A DNA stretch of 64,000 bases from assembly GCA_965153455.1 (NCBI GenBank), contig OZ234495.1, positions 1,674,001-1,738,000 on the forward strand, in the 5' to 3' direction. Each line of letters opens with the position of its first letter. Positions within the stretch are counted from its first letter, which is position 1. The notes under the pieces were generated by a model. The model was not told where the DNA came from. It did no database searches and saw only the letters and a list, made by a program, of their open reading frames with translations. Origin of the DNA: Sphagnum compactum (taxonomy: Eukaryota > Bryophyta > Sphagnopsida > Sphagnales). A program made the position numbers and the translations under genes. Shown here one piece after another: positions 12,262 through 26,984 of this stretch.

Positions 12262-12372
12262 CTACGTGGAAAGATAGATACAAAGCCACGTGTGACGACA
12301 CAGTACGTGCTTGTCACAAACGTGGACAGGCAGCGGGATGCTCACTGTGCTCATCAAAGAGCGACTACGTAC
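12262..12372 (+). promoter_or_regulatory. Cluster of ACGT-core (G-box/ABRE-like) sites upstream of the SnRK1-gamma-like gene
   Basis: Five ACGT cores fall within about 110 bp: TACGTGG (12263), CCACGTGTGACG (12287), GTACGTGC (12303), AACGTGG (12319) and CTACGTAC (12366). CACGTGT-type sites are bound by plant bZIP factors, including ABA-responsive ABFs. The cluster lies 200-300 bp upstream of the ATG. Whether it is promoter or leader is unknown because the transcription start cannot be read. Confidence 0.5.
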
Positions 12373-12565
12373 TTCCATTTGTTCGCGATTTTTGCGAATT
12401 TTTTACTCAGACTTGTGGAAATTAGTTCGTGCCGTTGTTGATTCATCTGTTTTGAAACGAGAGAGAAGAAGAATTGGAGAATTTTGTGTTTTTTTGTTTG
12501 TGTGTGTGCTTGCGTGCGCGACAGCACAAGGAGGAGTGAAGAGATCCCACTGATTGAGAACAGAT

Positions 12566-15470
12566 ATGTCGCGACCTCAGCTGCTGCCTCAGAAGGTGGA
12601 AGACGAGTGGAGTGGAGCCGGACCGCTCAGCACTGCGCAACGTCTTAATGCTGCATTTGAGGAAGTCCTAGTGTCAGCGTTCCCTGATCTGCCCAGTGGC
12701 AAAGGTGCTTTGCTTGCACGCTGTTTGCTTCTTTCTTTTTTTTAGGGTTTAATTCTTGAATGCCCTACCATTTTCCCCTGGTATTAGCAGCAGCATCAGC
12801 TCAGATTTGGCATTACTTCTGTGTTACAACCCCCATCGCAGGGCTGATGCAGGACAGTAGTAGGTAGGGGAATTGCTTTTGAGAAAACAGTTTTTTGTGG
12901 CATTTACTATGGTGCTCTCTTGGTAACACTATACCTTAGAGGCCACATACCTACGTGACCCATCCATCATCATCCTGAGATCCATTTGGTAAATTAGGGC
13001 ATTAGTCTATGTTTCTGGCTTCATCTTGCAAGTAGGTTTGGCTCCAAATTCCCATCTGCTGCATGCTAGATATCATAGACTGTCAATGAGTCAACTAGTT
13101 AGTTGTTCAAAGGGGATGAGCTGTCGGTGGGCTTGTTAGTCTAGGTGGAAAGGGGACACGCATCGCAACTGCTATCGTTTTGTGCAGTTCCAGAGTTGTC
13201 CATATCTCTCGTAGTAATGCACTAGCTGTAATGGCGAAGAGACACTAAGGGAAATATGTAAAGCTTACATGGTGTCACTTTTTTTCGTCTTCTGATGCAT
13301 TTTCAAGTCTTTCCCTTCTGAATTGAGGTTGTCAAAGAGAAATTGCCAGGCTGCTTTTGGTCCAATTTGTATGAGGCATGCTAAATATTGCCATGGCAAA
13401 GAGATTTTGGCTGTAACCCTTGAAGGGTGTATGGCTGACATCCTGACATGTTTGTGAGATTGAATCATAACCATGGTCCATGCAGGACATGAGATAAAAA
13501 CTCCTGCTCATCCATTCAGGGTTTATCTCTTTGGGTTTGAAGTTTGAAGCTGAAGCTAAATAGCTGGGTTTGTTTTTGTGCAGTTTTGGAAATAGATTCA
13601 GATGCCAGTCTTGCAGATGCTGTTCAGCTCCTGGGAGGTAACAATATTCTGAGTGCACCTGTTCGCGATTGTAGTGCCCCAGCAGATTCCAGCTGGATGG
13701 ATCGGTACCTGGGTATCATTGATTTCTCAAACATTGTTCTTTGGGTCCTTGATCAGGTATAATCTCATGCAAGTGATAAATGTTTTTCAAGCATTGTGCT
13801 CTTCATCATCATTGTGAGGACCTTGTCACTTGCAATTGAGCTGTCTACCCTCTAGAGCAGAATAGGCAAACATTGATGAGTGTCTGGAGGACTCTCCAGG
13901 ATCAAACCAAGTAGTAAAAGCTCTGTAACCAAAATCATTAGATTCATGAGAATGGGGAGATTGTGTGTTGTTCTCACAGTCAGAAGCTGCAAAAGTAGGG
14001 ATGGTGGTAGGAGCAATTGGATCTGGTGGAGTTGCAGCTGGTGCAATTGGTGCACTGGGAGCTGTAGTTGCAGGAGCAACTCCATTGGGTGTGGCTGGAG
14101 GTGCAGCACTTGCCTCAACTGTTGTAGGTACTGGGTTTGGAGTAGCAGCAGCAGTAGGTCCAGCAAAAAGTGGGCCTGAAGCTGTAGGTGCAATGGGCAT
14201 TGGATTTTTTGAAGCACTCACAACATCTGAATTCTACAAGCAAACAAAGGTTTGTGTGAATGCAGGATAATACTCCTTTTTGATACACTTTGTCATGTCC
14301 CAGGGTACCAGCTTTGCAGTTGACATGTTACAATATTCTTTCTCAAAGCTTTTTGTATGCAGAGTTCTGAATTGGCTACAGGATTCAACGAGCACTGCAT
14401 TCATTCTCACTATCACTGCTGACAGATGTATCATTTGGTGTATGTAGGTTGCAGACATAGCAGGTTCATTTCGATGGGCTCCATTCTTACCAGTCAAGCT
14501 AGATGACTCCTTGCTAACAGTTTTACTTCTTCTCTCAAAATATCGAATCAAGAGTCTGCCAGTGGTGGAGCCAGGGGAGGGACAGATCAAGAATTTCATC
14601 ACACAAAGTGCGGTAATCCATTTCCTGTCACAATGCGGTGGTTTCAGTTGGTTTGATAGTGTTGGCAAGCAGACACTGTCAGAGCTTGGCCTTCCATTCA
14701 TGCAACCTGAAAAGGTTGTTAAGGTATGGATCTTTTTCTTCTCTCAGGTGTTTGTGTTTGTTGCCCTTTGCTGTTCAGTGTGACTGGCAGGCAATTCAAT
14801 CTCTTGATATTTGTGCAGCATATCATCTTGACATGTAGTCATGAGGACATGGTGTTCTAATTAGATCTGAGGACAGGTTTGAAATACATTGGGCAAGCAG
14901 GTTGATGAGGATAGTCCAGTAATTGAGGCCTTTCAACTGATGAGAGACACAGGAGTGGGAGGAGTACCTGTGGTTGCAAACGCGAGTATGAAACTTATGG
15001 GAAATATTAGTGCCCGCGATCTGCAATTTCTTCTCTCTACACCAGAAATCTTCAAGTCTTACAGGTAGCTAATGTCAATTATCTCTACCTTTCTGCAATG
15101 ATGTTGCAAACTGCTAGTGGAATAACATACATGAATTCCTGTAAAGATTTTGGAGTTGGCTTGTGGCTATTGCAGTCTCCTAACTGCCAGCAATTTCTTG
15201 GAGGCGGTCAGAACATATCTCCGAAGTCAAGGAAATGTGCATGGACCTCTTCCAAATGACCCTGTATCGTGCACTGACAAGAGCACTCTCTTGGAGATAA
15301 TTACAAAGCTTGATGAAGCAAAAATCCACCGCATCTATGTTCTCAATCCTGAAGGTGACTTGAAGGGGGTTGTAACTTTGCGAGACATTATCTCCACATT
15401 TGTGGAAGAACCACTTGGCTATTTTAAGGACTTTTTTGCTGGTGTAGTACCTGCAACAGCATTTGCCTGA
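12566..15470 (+). CDS. Four-CBS-domain protein, plant SnRK1 gamma-subunit-like
   Basis: Six exons: 12566-12704, 13584-13756, 13980-14249, 14448-14723, 14901-15064 and 15176-15470. They total 1317 nt, 438 residues, and all junctions are GT-AG with matching phases. An in-frame stop (12551-12553) precedes the ATG. Order: an N-terminal segment VEDEWSGAGPLSTAQRLNAA typical of plant SNF4/KIN-gamma proteins; CBS1 (about 47-104); a Gly/Ala-rich hydrophobic insert (about 105-165); CBS2 with FRWAPFLPV and LLLLSKYRIKSLPVVEPG (195-270); CBS3 with QLMRDTGVGGVPVV (287-345); CBS4 with IHRIYVLNPEGDLKGVVTLR (about 380-430). CBS repeats bind adenine nucleotides. The family regulates or associates with the SnRK1 energy-sensing kinase, although in Arabidopsis KIN-beta-gamma, not KING1, is the proven catalytic partner. 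The insert resembles that of AT1G69800 from memory. The acceptor of exon 5 (AAGCAG) is a tandem NAGNAG site. It is probably cytosolic or nuclear, or membrane-associated if the insert acts as a lipid anchor. Confidence 0.9.
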
Positions 15471-18400
15471 GGATTTCGGAATTTGGTTCACATTTACATT
15501 TCTAAATTGCATATGTGTGCACTGGAATTTCCGACATGTGGTTCCTCATGATCTTGCAAACAAACATGGCTTCTCAACTCATACATAAGCAAGCCATGGA
15601 GACTCACCAGATGTATTAGTTGTCTATGGGCTGTAGAGACCTCTCTTAACATGAACCCTCATTTCTTTGACAACCGCTTCAACTTAACAACTAGCATACT
15701 CATTGGCCCTGCTCCCAGTGCACGAGATGCTTGCTGTTCCAATTTTCAAGAATGCAAAAAATGGGTGTATTTTTTCTGAAGATTTTTCTTTTAGAATCAC
15801 CAGATTCTACACCAGGTGAATAGATAGCCAATTTTGGTGTTTGATCAATTTTTTAAAAAGCTTTATGGATAATAGCAAAGTGGGGAGTGAGGGGACTTGG
15901 GTTTAGCAGGTTAAGCCAATCTCAAGAGTTGAAGGGCTTGATTTGAATTGCTTGCAGGTAGGTGGACTAGCCATCATCCACAAGAAGACTTAGCCAAATT
16001 TGGCTATAGGTCATAGAGAAAGTAGATTTTTTTTTGAAACCCCACTATATACTACCAACATGCAAGAACCTATGGTCCAATTATGGTGAGTCAACTTATT
16101 TGCCTCAAAATTTGGTGAATTTGGGGGATTTTTTTGGGAACAAAACATTTGAACAAGTTGCCCCCCGCCCCCCCCTTCTTTTGGTCTCGCCACCAAAAAG
16201 ATGTTGGTTATGTTTTGGTCATGATGTAATATTTGAAATGTTTGACATTGTGTCTAATTTATAGTTAACAACTCCAAATCATAATATATTGGTCGGTTTT
16301 GAAATAATAAAAAATACTTTAATCATGCATAAGTATCAATTGTCTTGTGTCCATGATTTATTATAAAATATGATATTTGGATTGGGTGAAATCTAAGTCC
16401 ACCACTTAGTATAATCATCTTTTATGACATAATACAACAATCACACACATGTATAAAGCTTTAGAGTGTATAAAACATTTATATCACAATTAACAAAAAA
16501 CTAAGATAAATTTTCAGAAAAAAAGGATGCCAAATTTAGGTTTGTCATCCTAACAAACATTTATGTAGCTTGTTTTCTTCATAAGCTAGCCCATGCATCC
16601 AAATACTTGCAATGTATCACAATGTTTGTTATTGGAAAATTTGTAATTCATATAGTTTTGCATGAATTTGTATGCCCTTTAAACTTGGTTTTCAAGAATT
16701 TAATTCGACAATCAAAAGGGAACAATTCCATTGAGGTGATGGTTGAATTTTAGAGTTTTTATAGCATGTTGTCAAATTATGATGCCATAAGTGTAACGCA
16801 AATTCTCTTACAAGAGCCCTTAGGGTCAAAATTTTGCAATGGTCTATTATTCATCCTACTCAAAACATAGTGTGCCAAACATAGGCCATTGCCATTTATT
16901 CAAAGCATTTTCATGATGTATATGTATGGGTATGTTCACCTAAATGAGTAGCCTTTGAATCAATATAGTCTTTTCTTCATACCATAAGGACTTATGATAA
17001 CATGGACAAGAAGGAACAAAACCTCATGTAGGTGACAAAAGATAGATTCAGGCTTATGTTATGGTTGACAATGTCACATAAGCAAACAAGCAAATGCCAC
17101 ACTACCTTTGAAACCTTATACAATCAAAAAATGTTGCATGGAAGGAGTGTAGTTGAAAAGTCATTTGGTATTTCAAAAAAACATTTAGGAAGCTTTTGTT
17201 CAAGGTTTTTCAAATCTTTTTTTTAATTTGATCATGTTCCAGTTTGTTATTGTACATTAGGCAAGTGATTCTATTAAAAAATCATGTCAATAGTTCAATT
17301 AAAGTTAGGTAATTACCCTAGAATAGGGGCATTTTCAACACATGTTTGTCAAATAATTAATTAAAATTGAGTATTTCATTTTATTTTATTTTAAATTTCC
17401 AAATATTCTAAACGATTCTTCATGTTCCTTCACAATTGTTGTTTTGAGAGAAAAGTAGCTTCTGAAAATTTCTAAAAGTAATATAATTTGTGCTGAAGTT
17501 GCCAATGTATTATGGTATTTTGAACCAACTTGGTGTGAGAAAATAAATTAAACAAATAATTCAAGAAAAAACATAGAAATGAAATTAATGGTGATTAATA
17601 ACCTGTAGGTTCTTTTGTAAGATTACACAAGGTCTTTATGACTAGCCAATGTACACCATTGGAACAAAGTGTTGGAAAACATGTAGGTTTCAAATTCATA
17701 AACATTGAATAGCTTGCAATTGCACGTTTTACTTGAATGCATACACTCGTGAGTATGACCGTAGGAAAATTGAAAGTTCACTATATTTTGCTCAAGATGC
17801 AAATGTTAATTTGATATTATAATCACTAGATTAACTAGACTTTGACATCAACTATATCTCCATCATTACCCATGTGAATTTAATGTTTTAAAAGTTCATG
17901 TTTAGATGAATATGATATTAAATTTAATAGTGGAAGTATTCAAATGTTTTGTTTTAAATGAAAGCATGACACATTGATTAGTTCAAATTAACAAAAACAC
18001 CAACCATATTCTTGCTTGTTCTATGATTCTTCTTGTATGTTGCTTTGAGATATGTCATTTGGTTCTTGAACATGCATTTTTGAATTTTCTTGTGAAGCTT
18101 TTCAATCTCAAGTTGAACATAACTTATTTGCCCCATAACATCAACTAGGGAGCTTTGTTGTTCCCATTTATAGCTTCAATAATTAAAGAAAAAACATTTG
18201 TCATTTTACATTTGATACATGTATTCCATGGCACCATTTGTGTTGTTAATGATTACTTAAGAAAGGCTATTGCAAATGGAGGGTTTGTAAAATTGACAGT
18301 GTGGGGTTGATTGCATGACTTGTTCTTCAAAACATCATCAAGGTTTAAACATTCTCTTGACCTAACCACTTTGCTTTTGGTTAATCTTTTTTTTAACAAA

Positions 18401-21271
18401 ATATGATCATCCCTTAGTAGGTCTCTTATGAAAATAAAACTTGGAACCACTAAATCATCATCTTGTGTTCCTTGTGGTGGAAGATAAATCTTGTACCCTT
18501 CAACCTACAAATCTCTTATATGTAAAGGGATGTATACATTCCTTTCAAATTGCAACATTTCAAATATGGCATCATAGTTATTTTGGTTAAAATGTATGAT
18601 AGTTGTTTCATTCATCATTTGCCAATTCCAAATAAGAAGTATGGTGACTAAGCACCTTGTGATAATCAACAAGTTTCTTGTGGTTGGCATTTTAAACCAT
18701 TTCATTTGTCTTTGCAAATCTTTCTACTTTAGGTCATCCTAGTAGGAATGATCTTGTTTGTTCTTTAACAACCCATTCCATCCCCCTGTTGCAAGTACTA
18801 TTTGGGATTGTGCATTGACCAATTCCTTTTGATCAATTTTGAACTTTTTCATTTGTTTGATAAAACTTTTAAAGTAGTTTTGAAAATGATTTCATATATT
18901 TATTAAACTTTTGTGTTTTGGAGATTTCTTTCAAAATTAAGATCTTGAGTTTGGGTTGATCTTCCAATTAAAACATGTGTAATATTCCTTTTGTCCAACA
19001 AGTGCATAAATCCCAAGATGAAAGATTGTATACTATTCATTGTTTACAACCAATTAAAATTGACAACTTTGCTTTTAAACTATGGTTTAGCTTTTGCCTT
19101 TTCAACAAAAGTTTATTTCTCTAACTAGAGAACTTGGAACCATTTAAAACAAGACCATAACATAGTATAGGTGTCAATTATGGTTTAGCAAGAAGTTGAT
19201 GGTTTAGATCTCATTTTGATTTTGGTAAAATTGTGAACTTTCAATCTAGGTTCTTTAAAAACCCAACCTAAAACTAGCTAAAGAACCTACAAGTTTCAAA
19301 GAACTTGCCAACACACTAGTCAATACGTTAGTGGACATGGTAGGTAAATAAAACATGTACATAATATGTGCATATTGAAATGTAGAATATACATGTCCAT
19401 AATGGAGGAGATTAAATATCCTTAATGAGCTTGAACATAGTGTCAATTTTGCATCCTATGCGGTGGTATGCATTGTGAAGTTAATATCTTGCATGATCAA
19501 TACTTATCTTGCTAAAGATTAATATTGTTTGTTTTATTGTTCCTTACTATGCTTGAACCCACAACTTCAAGGTAGTAGGACTTCATATTCACTAGCAACC
19601 TACTTCCAACCATTTGTAATAATAATATTTGTATTGCCTTTGTTTAATTTTTAAACAAAGATTAGTTAAACCTTATAATAGAACTAGGCGAGACATTGCA
19701 TTGATGCTTGAACAACTTACTTTCTAAAGGGTATTTAACATCTTTTGTCCATTATGTACACAACAAAAATGACAAAATAAGTGAAAATTATGAATTGTGT
19801 GTGCAAAATGGCAATAATTAAAGTATGGCATGTTTCACAAAGTTCCCAAAAAATAAGCACATAATTATTTTAAGTTCCTAGTGAATAATCTTCAAAATGT
19901 GGAACCAAATGAAAATTACATCATTCCAAAGACCCTCCGTTAAAAGCATAGCCAATAAAATAATACCCTAATTTTTTTGGTCAAATTTGACTTCATCCCC
20001 CACCCCCCCCTTGGATAAAAAAATCTTAGGAATTTATTGGGAATTTTCATGAAATTGTATAAAAATATGTAATCCATATATATTTCAATTGGAGCAATGA
20101 AAATGTGAAAAATGACCCACGTTGCTTAATGTGAATTATGGCCCAGATTTCATAAGTACTTTTGAATGGTAATCTCAAGATATCTTGTGGAAGATTTATA
20201 ATGATGAAAAACAAAGGATAAGAATACGTAGTGGTGTAATTTGATGGGCTCATCTACTTCTTCTTTTTTATGACAAGTTAGTTTTCATTTTGCACTTTCA
20301 TGTGATGATTAGTTTTAAAAAATCCATTTCAATTGACAAAATTTTGAACTTTCATACAAATTCCTGTTTTCTTGTGCAACATGCAAATTATGATTGCCAA
20401 GATTTGTGCACAGAAATTTTGATTATGGCCAACTGAGGCAAACTCTTATCCTGTCAACTCTCAACGTAAGTTGGAGAAAATCTCACTACCTATCTCAATT
20501 GCTATTACTGAGCAGTAGAAAAATGGTTGTACATATGCACTGCATTTTAAGACACTGTTGTTAACAAGTAATAAAGTTACGACCCCTTGAAGCAAGGGGG
20601 ATCATTTTTACAAAAGAAAATAATCGATCAAACAGCTCATAGCTTATTTTTGAATCCCTTAAAAAATCCTTAAAATATTACTCTGTTACTTTTAGAGTTT
20701 CAAGATGATTTGTAGAGCTTAAGATGGCAATTTCATAAGAGTTTCAATCGCTGAATTTGAACCCAAAAAAAAATGAGAAAGTTATGCACTGATGAAGTAT
20801 GAGGGGTCAAAATGAAGAAAAATGCGAAAAAAAAGCATTTTGCAATTCGAAAAAGCGTGCTCTTTTTTGGCTGCTCTCTTGGCTTTGCATTTCAAAGATG
20901 ATTTGTAAAGCTTGAGAAGGCGCTCCTATAAACATTTTAAATCACTCAAAATGGAGAAGAATTGAGAAAGATCTGCCAAAATGTTCGGTGATAGGCTAGT
21001 GTTCGGTGATGGGTCAGTTTACCCTAGCACCGGACCAAGAGTAAGGAGTACAGGACCCCACTCCATTACGTGGACTGGTTCAAAAGTCGGTACCGGACAA
21101 GACTAGTAAGGAGGCGCCAACTGGACCTTATCCTGTCCAACTTTGGGCTGTTTCCCGGACATGAGTCAAGTTGGAGAGAATGCGAACTAGTTTGGGCGTG
21201 CGTCGCAATGCGTTCTCACCACCATCGCCGCAGTTAGGGAGCTAGCTACAGCAGCAGCAGCGCGCTCGTCC
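15471..21271. other. AT-rich intergenic DNA with one decayed coding region
   Basis: Mostly AT-rich DNA without recognisable genes. The start holds the 3' flank of the CBS gene. A motif CCATCATCCACAAGAAGA with TTAGCCAAATTTGGCTATA at about 15965-16010 belongs to a dispersed repeat. Minus-strand coding-like text lies at about 18.0-19.0 kb. The last 250 bp before 21272 become GC-richer and should contain the CPOX promoter and leader. Confidence 0.45.
18000..18900 (-). pseudogene. Decayed coding region of unknown family
   Basis: Reading the minus strand from about 18900 to 18000 gives protein-like stretches separated by a few stops: FKIDQKELVNAQSQIVLATG, then MNETTIIHFNQNNYDAIFEM and FERNVYIPLHIRDL (18717-18505), then RDLLRDDHILLKKRLTKSKV with SRECLNLDDVLKNKSCNQPH (18450-18253), then a coiled-coil-like LEIEKLHKKIQKCMFKNQ near 18080. 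The continuity across stops suggests a once-real protein of at least 250 residues. No family was recognised. An old retroelement capsid-like protein or a lost gene are both possible. Confidence 0.35.
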
Positions 21272-24794
<3,523 letters not shown>

Positions 24795-25423
24795 ATACTG
24801 GAAAAAATATTGTAGTATAATCATTGAACCAAAACGTAAATGGTACAGTCTGAGGTGGTTGACACACAAATTACTCCTGTTCCAGAGAAGTTGCAACTGC
24901 AACTTGCAAGGGAAACGCCATTAATTAAGTGGCAACCTGGGTTCCAAGATCAGTTGCTGGCTCTCAATAGTACACTTCAGAGGAATTGGATGGCTGCTAT
25001 GCATTGTGTTATCAATGGCTGCTTAGAAAGCTGAGTACAATTTTCACTTAGGTTAGGAGACTAATATCAAAATTGGCTGGATTGACTGCACATTCTGTTA
25101 TTGCAGCTGGCAATTAAAAATTGTTCACTTTATTTGTTTGAAACCGATTAGCTAATCAGGATGTTAGTGGATTGTACCCACAGCATGTTCACTTTATTAA
25201 CTTTCTTGTCTCTAATTCATTTTTGCTGATTTTTGATGTGATAGATGCACAAAGAGGAATGCTGCATCTACTCGTTGGACACCATAAACAATGGGGCCAT
25301 CATGCAAAACTACAAGAAACCCTACCTTAAGTGTACTGTGACAAGTCTCTCTACCCGACCTAGTTGCATCCAGGAATCCGTAGTAAAGACCTCCTCTGTT
25401 CTGTGTTCTGGGGGACAGTGAAC

Positions 25424-25780
25424 CAGCACCCACCAGCGCACCATGAAGGATGAATATAGTAACTGCAGTCATAAAACAGTTTTATGTTGGGTTCCAGTTA
25501 GTTCCCTAGCTAACCATGGTGGTTAGCTCAGTTGCTTTTTTTTCCTACCTACTTCCTAACAACCCACGAGCAGGTTGTTAGCAAGTAAGTAGTAAAAACA
25601 GCCCTTACTTAAATGTAGAAACCATCTATTTACATAGTATTTTTACCTATTTTTCTACCTATTTTCCTACCTAATTTACCTATATATGATACCCATTTCT
25701 TACAAAATTAGTTATCAATGTGAAACCAAATATTAACTCAGTTGAGGTTCATCCACAACTGAGTAATAACGGGCATCCAC
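25424..25780. repeat. Dispersed repeat copy (ACCAGCACCCAC family)
   Basis: Begins GAACCAGCACCCACC and GCACCATG.AGGAT and ends with TTAACTCAGTTGAGGTTCAT and CCACAACTGAG. The same start recurs at 35645 (GAACCAGCACCCACCCTGGC) with a matching end at about 35800-35870. It recurs again at 8652 (AAACCAGCACCCAC), with the end block inverted at about 8780-8815. The copies differ in length (about 180-360 bp), and the element type is uncertain. Confidence 0.55.
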
Positions 25781-25838
25781 TAGGGTGAAGCAACTTAACT
25801 TTGTCACAACAAATTCACACCATCACAATGAAATCTTA

Positions 25839-26040
25839 AGGTGCATTCACACTTGGTGGTAGGTACTCTAGTGTTGAGTTCCCTAACACCATGCTACTTA
25901 CACCTACTTACCATGAACATTTTATGTCAAGTTAACGTTCACTTAAGATTAAGCTCTTGGCCATTTAACCTTGGATGCCACCTAGGGTGCCACCTAGATT
26001 TTCATTTGACACAGACTTAACATCAAGTGTGAATGCACCA
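25839..26040. mobile_element. MITE, about 200 bp, GGTGCATTCACACTTG ends (copy 1)
   Basis: Perfect 16-bp terminal inverted repeats GGTGCATTCACACTTG and CAAGTGTGAATGCACC, with TAA/TTA-like 3-bp flanks. A second copy lies at 49282-49496 and is recognisably alignable along its length (shared GATGCCACCTAG and ACTCTAGTGTTGAGT). Ends plus a 3-bp TAA-type target point to a Tourist-like (PIF/Harbinger) MITE, although the superfamily is inferred. Confidence 0.8.
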
Positions 26041-26984
26041 TAATTAAGTGACTAGCGACCACAATTAAGATTGATTATTACGATCAACATTATTACAATT
26101 AGTAATAATTGTTCACACCCCTCTTGTCAAGAGCATTCTGGTAATTCATAAAGCAGAAGAAAGGGGGGGGGGGGATGGTTTGAGGTTGGTGACATTGGGT
26201 GTGACACAATTTTTTTACAAACAGCTTTTGAATTCAAAACAGACCTACTTTTAATAGACAAGCTCTATTGATCCATGCATCTCCTCTCCTCATTTGAAAT
26301 GGCCTTTTTCTGAATCTGTAATGACAACCCAAATGGTTTTCAATATTCTTCAAGTGAGGGTCACTCTTGATTTTGCTTTGATTAGATTTTAACCCTTCAT
26401 CTAAACCACTCTCAAACAGACTCGCCACAGTCAAAACCTGAAGAAAAACAACAACCTGAAGATTGTCCAATCTCAGGCTGATTGCTCATAACACATCTGA
26501 AGTGTCAACAGTCTTTCTCAACATCTAGTTCAGAACTGGAGTAGAGGTATGATTTCCAAATGGTTCATAGCTTCACTTGTGAAGTCTCAACAGCCAGCCA
26601 AAACTGAGGTGTGGTGTGGTGGCTAATAGGCTGCCAACACTTTCACTCTCCACCCTGGCAACCTTCTGTGTACTGCAGCACAGCTCTAGTTATAATCCTC
26701 TTTATCTTGCATTTCCAGATGATGACAGCACAGGGAGACATTTTGTTTGCCCCCACAGCATGCTTTAAACCTCCTTGGAGGAGATTCCACTTCATTTTCA
26801 CTCAATTTCCATCATGTTCTAATCAAGCCCTCCACACTACAATGTCCAAAAGTGAATGCTCTGCATTTGATCAGCATAGAAGCATGAGAAGCTGAGATTA
26901 TCCAAGGGGTAGAAGTCTATCAGCAAAAAGGAGTCTAAAATTCATCAAATCGGGATCCCCAGTCAGGTATTCTATATCAGATTT

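Larger units (their letters stand above)
24795..26984. other. Intergenic DNA with MITE and dispersed repeat
   Basis: This holds the 3' flank of CPOX, a dispersed repeat at about 25424-25780, a roughly 200-bp MITE at 25839-26040, a G-run at 26163-26175 and otherwise unassigned sequence. No further CPOX exon is needed, because the frame ends in TGA at 24792-24794. Confidence 0.45.

Noticed and set aside
13852-14221. Long minus-strand open frames (131 and 121 codons) opposite CBS gene exon 3
   Set aside because: They are complements of the Gly/Ala-rich exon. Their Ala/Pro/Thr- and Leu/Gln-rich composition is a shadow of that repeat-like coding sequence.
20581-21010. Possible extra upstream exon of CPOX
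   Set aside because: No in-frame coding text or splice sites were seen. The ATG at 21272 in a CCATGG context already gives a full transit peptide.
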